A stretch of 64,000 nucleotides of DNA, taken from Kibdelosporangium aridum (lineage in GTDB: Bacteria; Actinomycetota; Actinomycetes; Mycobacteriales; Pseudonocardiaceae). Shown one piece after another: positions 50,469 through 57,793 of this stretch. Each line of letters begins with the position of its first letter. Position 1 is the first letter of the stretch. The notes beneath the pieces are model-generated. The model searched no databases, was not told the DNA's origin, and worked only from the letters and a program-made list of their open reading frames with translations. The stretch spans positions 620,001 to 684,000 of the forward strand of contig NZ_FWXV01000003.1 in the NCBI RefSeq assembly GCF_900176515.1, read 5' to 3'. The position numbers and the translations under genes are program-made.

Positions 50469-51080
50469 ATGACAGCCACGCCTTCCGGTGCCATCAGCGC
50501 CCTCGGCGATGACGAGCTCGGCTCAGCCGCGCAGCGTGACAGGCGCAAGCGCATCCTGGACGCGACTATCGCGCTCGCCACCAAAGGCGGGTACGACGCG
50601 GTCCAGATGCGTGCCGTCGCCGAGCGCGCAGAGGTCGCCCTCGGCACGCTGTACCGCTACTTCCCTTCGAAAATCCACCTGCTCGTGTCCGGCCTGGCCC
50701 GTGAGTTCGAACGTAACCAGGAACGCATCGAAAAGGGAACGGTCCCCGGCGACACCCAGTACGACCGGGTCCTGTTCGTGCTCGGCCGGGTGACGCGGGC
50801 GATGCAGCGTGAACCCCACCTGACCGAAGCGATGACCCGGGCCTTCATGTTCGCCGACACATCGGCGGCGGCGGAGGTCGACCACGTCGGCAAGCTGATG
50901 GAGCGGATGTTCACCCGCGCCATGCACGAAGGCGAACCGACCGACGAGGACAAAGCGATCGCCCGGGTGGTCGGCGACGTCTGGCTGTCCAATTTGGTCG
51001 CCTGGGTGACCAGGCGGGCGTCGGCAACCGATGTGGCGACTCGGCTTGAGTTGACAGTTCGGTTGCTGCTGAAGGACTAA
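50469..51080 (+). CDS. kstR: KstR, TetR repressor of steroid catabolism
   Basis: TetR regulator of 203 residues, closely resembling mycobacterial KstR: AAQRDRRKRILDATIALATKGGYDAVQMRAVAERAEVALGTLYRYFPSK (helix-turn-helix), REPHLTEAMTRAFMFADTSAAAEVD, and DVWLSNLVAWVTRRASATDVA. The inducer in Mycobacterium is a sterol-derived CoA thioester. Five KstR-type boxes in this window mark likely targets: its own gene, chsE3 operon, hsaADCB (two), kstD/flavoprotein (one perfect plus a near copy). ATG at 50469. Stop overlaps the convergent mocR-like stop by four bases. Confidence 0.94.
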   Translation: MTATPSGAISALGDDELGSAAQRDRRKRILDATIALATKGGYDAVQMRAVAERAEVALGTLYRYFPSKIHLLVSGLAREFERNQERIEKGTVPGDTQYDRVLFVLGRVTRAMQREPHLTEAMTRAFMFADTSAAAEVDHVGKLMERMFTRAMHEGEPTDEDKAIARVVGDVWLSNLVAWVTRRASATDVATRLELTVRLLLKD

Positions 51081-52402
51081 CGGTAGGTCTCTTCGTCGAC
51101 CACTCGCCTGACTTCGGTCAGCGTCTGGCGTAGTTCCGGCAGGCCGATCGAGCCGAGGGCCAGTCGAAGTGCCTGCGGCACATGGGCAGTCGTGGCGAAC
51201 GGCTCCGCTGTGGACACTGCGATGTGCTGGCGTGCCAGCGATGCCGCGATGCGGTCTGCTCGCGCACTCTCCGGCAAGGGCAGCCAGAGGAAGTAGGACG
51301 ACGGGTGCGCTTCGAAGGGCAGTCCGTCGAACACGTCCCGGGCGATGGCCTGCCGCATCCGGGCGTCGGTGCGCTTCTGTGCTTCGAGACGGTCCACGGT
51401 GCCGTCGTCGAGCCAGCGGCAGGCGATCGCGGTGTTGAGAGCGGGCGTGTTCCAGGTCGTTGCGCGGATCGCGCGCTCGATCGGCTGCGTGTCGGTGGCC
51501 GCGACGAAGCCGATCCGCAAGCCGGTGGCGACACTCTTGGACAGACTCGAGACGTAGATCGTGCTTTCGGGTGCCAGCTTCATCAGCGGTGGTGGAGCAT
51601 CCTCGACCAGATAGGCGTACGAGCCGTCTTCGATGATGAGCAGTTCGTGGCGGCGCGCGATCGCCACCAGCCGATCGCGGGCAGCACGAGACAACACCCG
51701 GCTCAGCGGGTTGTGCATCGTCGGCATGGTGTAGATCGCGCGGACCGCTCGCTTGGCACAGATTTGTTCCAGGGCATCGAGATCGGCGAACGGCAGCAGT
51801 TCAAGGCCCAGTGAGTTGGCGAGCACCTTGAAGCCCGGATAAGTGAGCGGGTCGACCGCCACGACGTCGCCGTGGTTGAGCTTGGCCATGACTGTCGTGG
51901 CGAGTCCGTGCTGGGATCCGCTGACGATGAGGACTTGCTCGGCGGTCACGGTCAACCCACGACGTCCGAGATGGCTGGCGACGGCGGCTCTGTCCTTGGC
52001 CCGTCCCCGGTGGGGTTGGTAGTGCAGGAAGGCATCGAGGTCGCCCGCGGTCGCCAGCTCTCGCAAGGCTTGCCGCAACATGTCGGCCTGCCCTGGAATC
52101 GTGGGGTAGTTGAAACTGAGGTCCACCGCGTCGGCCGCCACCGACCGCTGGTCGATCCCTTGCGGCTGAACCACGTCGCGAACGAACGTGCCGCGGCCCT
52201 GTTCCCCGGTCACCAGGCCCATCATTGCCAGTTCCGCGTACACACGGGATGCGGTCACCAGCGCGATGCCCTCACGGGCGGCAAGCTCCCGATGCGTGGG
52301 CAGACGCGTCCCGACGGCCCACCGCCCCGCACGGATGTCCGCGGCGAGTGCGTCGACCACACGCTTGTACCTCGGGATCCGCATGGGCGCGATTGTATCC
52401 AT
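51077..52402 (-). CDS. MocR-family GntR/aminotransferase regulator
   Basis: Fusion regulator of 441 residues. N-terminal GntR winged helix (RYKRVVDALAADIRAGRWAVGTRLPTHRELAAREGIA) and a C-terminal PLP aminotransferase-like domain (GSQHGLATTVMAKLNHGDVV; YVSSLSKSVATGLRIGF with PLP Lys). Two starts are possible: ATG 52402 and ATG 52384. It may regulate the divergent DJ-1/PfpI gene through the palindrome at 52399-52424. Confidence 0.88.
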   Translation of the reverse strand: MDTIAPMRIPRYKRVVDALAADIRAGRWAVGTRLPTHRELAAREGIALVTASRVYAELAMMGLVTGEQGRGTFVRDVVQPQGIDQRSVAADAVDLSFNYPTIPGQADMLRQALRELATAGDLDAFLHYQPHRGRAKDRAAVASHLGRRGLTVTAEQVLIVSGSQHGLATTVMAKLNHGDVVAVDPLTYPGFKVLANSLGLELLPFADLDALEQICAKRAVRAIYTMPTMHNPLSRVLSRAARDRLVAIARRHELLIIEDGSYAYLVEDAPPPLMKLAPESTIYVSSLSKSVATGLRIGFVAATDTQPIERAIRATTWNTPALNTAIACRWLDDGTVDRLEAQKRTDARMRQAIARDVFDGLPFEAHPSSYFLWLPLPESARADRIAASLARQHIAVSTAEPFATTAHVPQALRLALGSIGLPELRQTLTEVRRVVDEETYR

Positions 52403-52424
52403 GACAATTTTTAGACTGTCATGG
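52399..52424. promoter_or_regulatory. Palindrome in the MocR/DJ-1 divergent promoter
   Basis: CCATGACA, ten AT-rich bases, then TGTCATGG: perfect 8-bp arms, overlapping the longer MocR start and 22 bases upstream of the divergent DJ-1 gene. Candidate MocR operator. Confidence 0.6.
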
Positions 52425-52446
52425 AACGTGCCTTTACGCTGCGGAT

Positions 52447-53139
52447 ATGCATATCGCGATCCTGACTTTTGAGGCCTACAACGAGCTCGATTCGCTCATT
52501 GCCCTTGGCATCCTCAACCGGGTCAAGCGGCCCGGCTGGCGCGTGTCGATCGCCAGTCCGACGTCCACAGTGCGCTCGATGAACGGCGTGGTGATCGAGT
52601 CCACGGCGACATTGGAAGAGGCCTGTGCGGCGGATGCCGTCATCGTGGGCAGCGGCGCACAGACTCGTGAGGTGGTCGAAGACCCCGCGATCATGGGTGT
52701 GTTGCAGGGCCTCGACCCGGGCAGGCAACTGCTTGCCGCGCAGTGCTCAGGAACGCTCCTTGTCGCCAAACTCGGCTTGCTGCAAGGTGTTCCCGCGTGC
52801 ACCGACCTCACGACCAAGCCGTGGGTCGTCGCAGCCGGGGTCGAGGTCCTGAACCAGCCCTTCTACGCAAGGGGAAACGTGGCAACCGCAGGCGGTTGCC
52901 TCGCTTCGCACTATCTGGCCACGTGGGTCATCGCACGGCTGGTCAGCCTCAAAGCCGCCGAGGCTGCCGTGCACTACGTTGCTCCGGTCGGCGAGAAGGA
53001 GGACTACATCGCGCGGGCACTGCGCAACGTGACTCCGTATCTAGCCGAGGACACCGGAGACCGAGGCGTGTCCTTTGAGGAGGTTCCGGGCGATCGTCCG
53101 GCGTTGGATCTCGTCGGTTCCCTCGTAGATCCTCAGTAG
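52447..53139 (+). CDS. DJ-1/PfpI family protein
   Basis: Class I glutamine-amidotransferase-like protein of 230 residues. The nucleophile elbow AAQCSGTLLVAKLGLL holds the reactive Cys. HIAILTFEAYNELDSL is the start of the flavodoxin-like fold. Family members are chaperones, hydrolases or regulatory sensors. The fold seems complete by about residue 200; the last 30 residues overlap the convergent acyl-CoA dehydrogenase for 99 bases and may be a late extension. Divergent from the MocR regulator. Confidence 0.8.
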   Translation: MHIAILTFEAYNELDSLIALGILNRVKRPGWRVSIASPTSTVRSMNGVVIESTATLEEACAADAVIVGSGAQTREVVEDPAIMGVLQGLDPGRQLLAAQCSGTLLVAKLGLLQGVPACTDLTTKPWVVAAGVEVLNQPFYARGNVATAGGCLASHYLATWVIARLVSLKAAEAAVHYVAPVGEKEDYIARALRNVTPYLAEDTGDRGVSFEEVPGDRPALDLVGSLVDPQ

Positions 53140-54204
53140 ACGCAGCTCCCGGTACCAACGCTCGACCGGCAGTTCGCGCGTGTAACCCATTCCGCCGTGG
53201 ATCTGCAGGACTCGGTCGACGATCTCGTTCGCTTTGACACCACCGTAAAGCTTGGCCATCGACTGGGCTTGGCGGGAGTCCATCTTCTGGTCGACCTGCC
53301 AGGCCGCGTGCAGCACGAGCCAGCGCAGCGCCTCGATCTCCACCGCCGAGTCCGCGATCATCCACTGGATCGCCTGGCGCTCGGCGATGGGCAGGCCGAA
53401 CGTCTCGCGAGTGCGGGCGTAGTCGATGCCCATCTCGAGTAGACGTTCACATGCCCCGATCGCCCTGGCGGGCAACAGGTACCGGCCCTGGCCGATCCAG
53501 CGCATGGCCAGTTCGAAGCCACGGCCTTCCTCGCCGAGGATGTTGCGGTGCGGGACGCGCACGTTGTCGAACGTCAGCGCGGCGGGGCCCCATTCGCCCA
53601 TGGTCGCGATGGGCTGCGACTTCCAGCCCATCTCACGGTCGACAAGGAAGCACGTGACCGCGCCGTTCTCCTTGTCCGTCACGGCGAAGACCATGGTGAA
53701 GTCGGCTTCGTTGCCGCCGGTGATGAATGTCTTCTCACCGTTGATGACCCAGTCGTCGCCGTCCCTGCGGGCGGTGGCGCGGATCGCGCGAGCGTCGGAG
53801 CCCGCTCCCGGTTCGGTGATCGCGAAGCACGACTTGCGGTCGCCCGCGATCGTCGGCTTGAGGTACGTCTCCTTCTGCTCATCGTTGGCGTAGAACAGAA
53901 TGTTGTCCGCCGAGCCGCCGAACCGGAACGGCACGAACGACCGGCCGAGCTCCGACTCCAGCAACGCCGCCATGACCGCACCGAGGTTCATGCCGCCGTA
54001 TTCCTCGGGCGTGAGCACGCCCCAGAAGCCGGACTCCTTGGCCTTCAACTGCAGTTCACGCATCTCGGACGGCTCGATGCCGGGCTGGCCGGAGCGTTCA
54101 CGGCGCAGCACCTCGGGTTCGAGCGGCATGATCTCCTTGCGCACGAACGTCCGCACCCAGTCGCGGACCTCACGCTGCTCTTCGGTGAGGGAGAAGTCCA
54201 CCAT
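53041..54204 (-). CDS. Acyl-CoA dehydrogenase (classical type)
   Basis: Full-length acyl-CoA dehydrogenase of 387 residues. FAITEPGAGSDARAIRATA and GEKTFITGGNEADF bind FAD. Unlike the steroid dehydrogenases here, RIYEGTDEIQRRTIARNLL has Glu at the classical catalytic position, pointing to a normal fatty-acyl or branched substrate. ATG at 54204 lies 13 bases after the SDR stop. It forms an operon with the upstream SDR under a divergent TetR. Confidence 0.9.
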   Translation of the reverse strand: MVDFSLTEEQREVRDWVRTFVRKEIMPLEPEVLRRERSGQPGIEPSEMRELQLKAKESGFWGVLTPEEYGGMNLGAVMAALLESELGRSFVPFRFGGSADNILFYANDEQKETYLKPTIAGDRKSCFAITEPGAGSDARAIRATARRDGDDWVINGEKTFITGGNEADFTMVFAVTDKENGAVTCFLVDREMGWKSQPIATMGEWGPAALTFDNVRVPHRNILGEEGRGFELAMRWIGQGRYLLPARAIGACERLLEMGIDYARTRETFGLPIAERQAIQWMIADSAVEIEALRWLVLHAAWQVDQKMDSRQAQSMAKLYGGVKANEIVDRVLQIHGGMGYTRELPVERWYRELRLLRIYEGTDEIQRRTIARNLLKGHASVSGVLG

Positions 54205-54217
54205 GATCACTGCTCTC

Positions 54218-54979
54218 CTAGAGCCGACGACCGCCGTCGACGTAGATGGTCTGGCCGGTGATGAAGGATGACTCGTCGCTGACGAGGAACGCGATGGTGT
54301 TGGCGATGTCAGCGGGCTGCCCGACCCGGCGCACCGGGGTGATCTCGGCGCTGCGCGCGGCCAGTTCCTCTGGCGTGATACCGAGGCGCTCGGCCGTCGC
54401 ACCGGTCATCTCGGTGACGATGAAGCCGGGCGCGACCGCGTTGACGTTGATACCGAAGGGACCGAGTTCGATCGCGAGCGTACGGGTGAAGCCCTGCAGA
54501 CCCATTTTCGCCGCCGAGTAGTTGGCCTGGCCGCGGTTGCCGAGCGCGGACACGCTGGACAGGTTGACGATCTTGCCGTACTTCTTGGCGACCATGTGTT
54601 TCTGCGCCGCCTTGCTCGCCAGGAAGGCACCCTTGAGGTGTACCCCGATCACCGTGTCCCAGTCCTGCTCGCTCAGCTTGAACAGCAAGTTGTCCCTGGT
54701 GACCCCGGCGTTGTTGACCAGGATGTCCAGCGAGCCGAACTCCTCGGCCGCCTGGTCGGCCGCCGCGGTGATCTGCTCGGCGTTCGTGACGTCCGCGCCG
54801 ATGGCGATCGCCCGGCCGCCCGCGGCCTCGATCGCGTCGACGGTCGCTTTGCCAGACGCCTCATCGAGATCCAGGACGACCACAGCCGCGCCGTCCGCCG
54901 CGAGCCGCCCGGCAACCGCCGCGCCGATGCCGCGGGCCGCCCCGGTGACCAGGGCTACGCGTCCGTCCAGTGCCGCCAT
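54218..54979 (-). CDS. SDR 3-oxoacyl reductase (FabG-like)
   Basis: Classical SDR of 253 residues. LVTGAARGIGAAVA (NAD(P) loop), NNAG, catalytic YSAAK, and a C-terminal IDGxxxQ-like YVDGGRRL. Acts on a 3-oxo/3-hydroxyacyl thioester, probably in the same pathway as the downstream acyl-CoA dehydrogenase. ATG at 54979 has GGAGG seven bases upstream. Divergent from a TetR gene whose operator likely lies in the 65-bp gap. Confidence 0.9.
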   Translation of the reverse strand: MAALDGRVALVTGAARGIGAAVAGRLAADGAAVVVLDLDEASGKATVDAIEAAGGRAIAIGADVTNAEQITAAADQAAEEFGSLDILVNNAGVTRDNLLFKLSEQDWDTVIGVHLKGAFLASKAAQKHMVAKKYGKIVNLSSVSALGNRGQANYSAAKMGLQGFTRTLAIELGPFGINVNAVAPGFIVTEMTGATAERLGITPEELAARSAEITPVRRVGQPADIANTIAFLVSDESSFITGQTIYVDGGRRL

Positions 54980-54999
54980 CGTGAAGCCTCCAGAAAACC

Positions 55000-55015
55000 A
55001 TACAGCGTTAGGTAT
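55000..55015. promoter_or_regulatory. Possible TetR operator/promoter
   Basis: ATAC-AGCGTTAG-GTAT has 4-bp arms and overlaps TATAGT (55013-55018), a likely -10 for the TetR gene. A plausible autoregulatory site for both divergent genes; weak dyad. Confidence 0.4.
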
Positions 55016-55044
55016 AGTGGGAGCATAACTCCGAAAGGACACCA

Positions 55045-55674
55045 ATGCCACGGCCGAGCACGCCGATCCTGAGCCGGGATCGCATTCGGGCCGCCGCGCT
55101 GGAGATCATCGACCGCGACGGCCTTCCCGGGCTGTCCATGCGCAGGCTGGCGAGTGAACTCGGAGTCCAAGCACCCTCGCTGTACAGCCATTTCCCGACC
55201 AAGGACGCACTGCTCGACGACGTCTGCGACGAGATGATGGCGACCGTCGACGTGAGCGACTTCGAGAAGTCCGACTGGCAGACCGGCATCCGCACGTGGG
55301 CAAGGTCATACCGGGCGGCATTGGCCGCGCACCCGAACATCGTCCCGTTCCTCGCCGGCGGACCCGCCCGCCGCGACTCCGCATTGCGCGTCGCCGACGC
55401 CGTGCACGGCGGGCTTGTCCGCGCGGGCTGGCCGCCGAAACTGGCGACCATGATCGGCGCCTCCACCAAGTACTTGGTTCTCGGCGCGGCAATCGGATCG
55501 TTCTCGCGCGGGTTCGAAGACGATGCCCGCGTCTACAACGACCGCTACCCCAACCTCAGCCAGGCGCACCGGCTCGCGGAGCACGCCGACGAGATCGACC
55601 AAGGCTCGTTCGAGCTGGCCCTCGATTCCTTCCTGGAAGGCCTTGGCGTGCGGTACAAGTCCATCGTCGCCTGA
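55045..55674 (+). CDS. TetR-family regulator
   Basis: TetR protein of 209 residues. Helix-turn-helix ALEIIDRDGLPGLSMRRLASELGVQAPSLYSHFPTKDALL is clear; the C-terminal half resembles TetR_C domains of tetracycline-repressor-like proteins (AHPNIVPFLAGGPA). Divergent from the SDR/acyl-CoA dehydrogenase pair and probably its repressor. Three bases upstream of a methyltransferase remnant. Confidence 0.87.
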   Translation: MPRPSTPILSRDRIRAAALEIIDRDGLPGLSMRRLASELGVQAPSLYSHFPTKDALLDDVCDEMMATVDVSDFEKSDWQTGIRTWARSYRAALAAHPNIVPFLAGGPARRDSALRVADAVHGGLVRAGWPPKLATMIGASTKYLVLGAAIGSFSRGFEDDARVYNDRYPNLSQAHRLAEHADEIDQGSFELALDSFLEGLGVRYKSIVA

Positions 55675-55677
55675 CTG

Positions 55678-55946
55678 ATGAACCCGGCCGACTTCTACGA
55701 CTCGCTCGCCGAGCACTACCACAAGATCTTCGCAGGCGACTGGTGGAGCATCGCGGAATGGCAAGGCCGGACGATCACGGCACTGCTCGCCCGGCACGGG
55801 ATCGAGCCACCTCAGTCCCTTTTGGACTGCACCTGTGGGATCGGGACACAAGCACGGCCGCCGGTTTCCAGGACATCGAGTGGCAGGACCCGGAAACCAG
55901 CGGCTTCTACCAGCCCGTCGTCACTGCGCGGGGTGCCACTCCTTGA
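55678..55946 (+). pseudogene. Decayed class I SAM methyltransferase
   Basis: Residues 1-59 (NPADFYDSLAEHYHKIFAGDWW through SLLDCTCGIGTQA) read as the start of a SAM methyltransferase including motif I. The frame then turns to noise. A +2-shifted frame from about 55854 gives AAGFQDIEWQDPETSGFYQPVVTAR, the C-terminal end of the same family. The middle (about 150-180 residues) is gone, with the joint near 55851-55857, so this is an internal-deletion remnant. Its tail overlaps the cupin gene. Confidence 0.75.
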
Positions 55947-56310
55947 GCCGGTCTGCCTCGGCAGACTTCTCAGTCGCGGCAAGCCAATGCGGGTAGGTCA
56001 CGTACACCAGCTCGGTGTCCTCGGGAGCTGAGTACACCAGGTCCGTGCCCTTGCGCAGGTAGATCACCTCACCGACGCCTGCGGTCACTGGGCCGTCCGG
56101 GCCTTCGACGGTGAACTTGCCCTTGGTGATGATCAAAGCCTCGTCGTAGGTCATCTTCCACGGGTTGCTCTCGCCTTTGCCGTACCGGGCGAAGCCGACG
56201 CTCATCGCCGCGCCGCTCTGCCCGTCAACTACGTCAGCGAGGTGAAGCTGCTGGTCAAGGCGCTGAAACCAGGTTTCGACCGCGTCGCTCGTGAACTTCT
56301 GCACGTCCAT
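55921..56310 (-). CDS. Cupin-domain protein (EutQ-like)
   Basis: Small cupin of 129 residues. The two beta-barrel motifs are partly conserved (KMTYDEALIITKGKFTVEG; GEVIYLRKGTDLVYSAPED). It resembles ethanolamine-utilisation EutQ-type cupins, but no eut genes are nearby. ATG at 56310 starts cleanly; the region upstream carries tandem operator palindromes. Divergent from a TetR gene. Enzymatic role unknown. Confidence 0.75.
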   Translation of the reverse strand: MDVQKFTSDAVETWFQRLDQQLHLADVVDGQSGAAMSVGFARYGKGESNPWKMTYDEALIITKGKFTVEGPDGPVTAGVGEVIYLRKGTDLVYSAPEDTELVYVTYPHWLAATEKSAEADRLKEWHPAQ

Positions 56311-56326
56311 CCCCAGGACCCCTTCC

Positions 56327-56346
56327 AAGTGGAATTTCTTCCACTT
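56327..56346. promoter_or_regulatory. Tandem operator, copy 1
   Basis: AAGTGGAA-TTTC-TTCCACTT, perfect 8-bp arms. Centre lies 24 bp from copy 2, on the same helix face within about two turns; between the divergent cupin and TetR genes. Confidence 0.75.
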
Positions 56347-56350
56347 AGTT

Positions 56351-56370
56351 AACTGGAATCTTTTCCACTT
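56351..56370. promoter_or_regulatory. Tandem operator, copy 2
   Basis: AACTGGAA-TCTT-TTCCACTT, arms match at 7 of 8 positions. Repeat of copy 1; likely cooperative binding by the adjacent TetR. Confidence 0.7.
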
Positions 56371-56393
56371 GTCTACTGGGTAGGCTTCGGCTC

Positions 56394-56966
56394 GTGCTTC
56401 CGATTGCCGGGTCCGGGCCGGTCGAGCGAGCCGACGCGGCCCGTAACCGGCAGAAGATCCTCCGCGCCGCGGCGAAACTCGTTGCCACACGCGGAGTTGA
56501 GAGCCTGGCTCTTGACGAAGTCGCCGCGGCGGCCGGGGTCGGCGTCGGCACGGTCTATCGGCGATACCCCGACCGTGGCGCGCTGGCGCAGGCGTTGCTC
56601 GACGAGCAAGAGCGCGAATTCCAGCAGGCCTTCATCAGCGGCCCGCCACCGCTCGGCCCGGGCGCGCCCGCGGAGGAACGCATCCGTGCGTTTCTGCACG
56701 CCTTTGTTGATCGCTTGGAGACACAGGGAAAGCTGCTGATGGTCGCCGAGACCGAGACGCCGATGGCACGCTTCACCACCGGCGCGTACCGGCTACACCA
56801 CAGCCACCTCGTCGGCCTGATCAGCGAGGCCGAACCGGACATCGACGCGCACTTCCGCGCGGACGCGCTGCTTGCGCCGCTGGCGGCGGCGCAGTACGTC
56901 TACCAGCGCGAGAACGGGATGAGCGTCGAACAGATCAAGGCAGGCTTCGATCAGCTGCTGAGCTGA
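56394..56966 (+). CDS. TetR-family regulator of the cupin gene
   Basis: TetR protein of 190 residues. Helix-turn-helix RAAAKLVATRGVESLALDEVAAAAGVGVGTVYRRYPDRGALAQALL. C-terminal domain of the type with LMVAETETPMARF. Start is GTG at 56394, 23 bases from the second tandem operator. Divergent from the cupin; likely its repressor. The stop overlaps the convergent CitE-like gene by 16 bases. Confidence 0.87.
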   Translation: MLPIAGSGPVERADAARNRQKILRAAAKLVATRGVESLALDEVAAAAGVGVGTVYRRYPDRGALAQALLDEQEREFQQAFISGPPPLGPGAPAEERIRAFLHAFVDRLETQGKLLMVAETETPMARFTTGAYRLHHSHLVGLISEAEPDIDAHFRADALLAPLAAAQYVYQRENGMSVEQIKAGFDQLLS

Positions 56967-57790
56967 TCGGCGATCGCCAGGATCCGGCGGGCGTTGTCCA
57001 CGTGCATGTTCTCGATCATCCGGCCGTCCACAGTGACCACACCGCGGCCCGCGGCCTCGAACGCCTCGATGACCCGGCGGGAGTAGTCGATCTCTTCCTC
57101 AGTCGGCGAGAAGATCCGGTTGCACGGCTCGATCTGCCCAGGGTGGATCAACGTCTTGCCGTCGAACCCGAACTGCTTGCCCTGCAAGCACTCCGCTTCG
57201 AACCCGGCGAGATCCTTGACGTCGTTGTAGACGCCGTCGAGGATCTCTTTGCCTGCCGCGCGGGCCGCCAGCAGGCACAGCGACAGTCCCGTCAGCAGCG
57301 GCGCCCGGCCGGAGACGTGATCGGCGCGCAGCTCCTTCGCCAGGTCGTTGGTGCCCATCACCAGTACTGACAAGCGATCGCTCGCGCTGGCGATGTCGTG
57401 GGCGTGCAGCATCGCGATCGGGGTCTCGACCATCGCCCAGATCGTCGTCTTGTCCGGTGCGCCGCCACTTTCCAGGGCACGCTCGATCGCGTGCACCTCG
57501 GCCACCGAGTTGACCTTCGGAACGACGACCGCGTCCGGCCCGGCTTCGGCAGCCGCACGCAGGTCGTCGGCGTGCCATTGGGTGCCGAATCCGTTGACCC
57601 GGATGGTGATCTCACGCTTGCCGTACTCGCCCGACGCGGCAGCTTCGCAGACGCGCTTGCGTGCCTCCACTTTGGCGTCCGGGTGGACCGCGTCCTCTAG
57701 GTCGAGGATCACCGCGTCCGCGGGCAACGTCTTGGCTTTCTCCAGCGCGCGTTCATTCGCGCCGGGCATGTAGAGCACAGATCGACGCAT
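56951..57790 (-). CDS. CitE-like HpcH/HpaI aldolase (acyl-CoA lyase)
   Basis: TIM-barrel lyase of 279 residues of the HpcH/HpaI family. RSVLYMPGANERALEKA, VILDLEDAVHPDAK, VPKVNSV, and WAMVETPIAML with metal Glu/Asp are present, as in malyl-CoA thioesterase/lyase and citramalyl-CoA lyase enzymes. Three bases separate it from the upstream homologue. CoA ester substrate (malyl, methylmalyl or citramalyl) not readable. Confidence 0.87.
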   Translation of the reverse strand: MRRSVLYMPGANERALEKAKTLPADAVILDLEDAVHPDAKVEARKRVCEAAASGEYGKREITIRVNGFGTQWHADDLRAAAEAGPDAVVVPKVNSVAEVHAIERALESGGAPDKTTIWAMVETPIAMLHAHDIASASDRLSVLVMGTNDLAKELRADHVSGRAPLLTGLSLCLLAARAAGKEILDGVYNDVKDLAGFEAECLQGKQFGFDGKTLIHPGQIEPCNRIFSPTEEEIDYSRRVIEAFEAAGRGVVTVDGRMIENMHVDNARRILAIADQLSS

Positions 57791-57793
57791 GGC

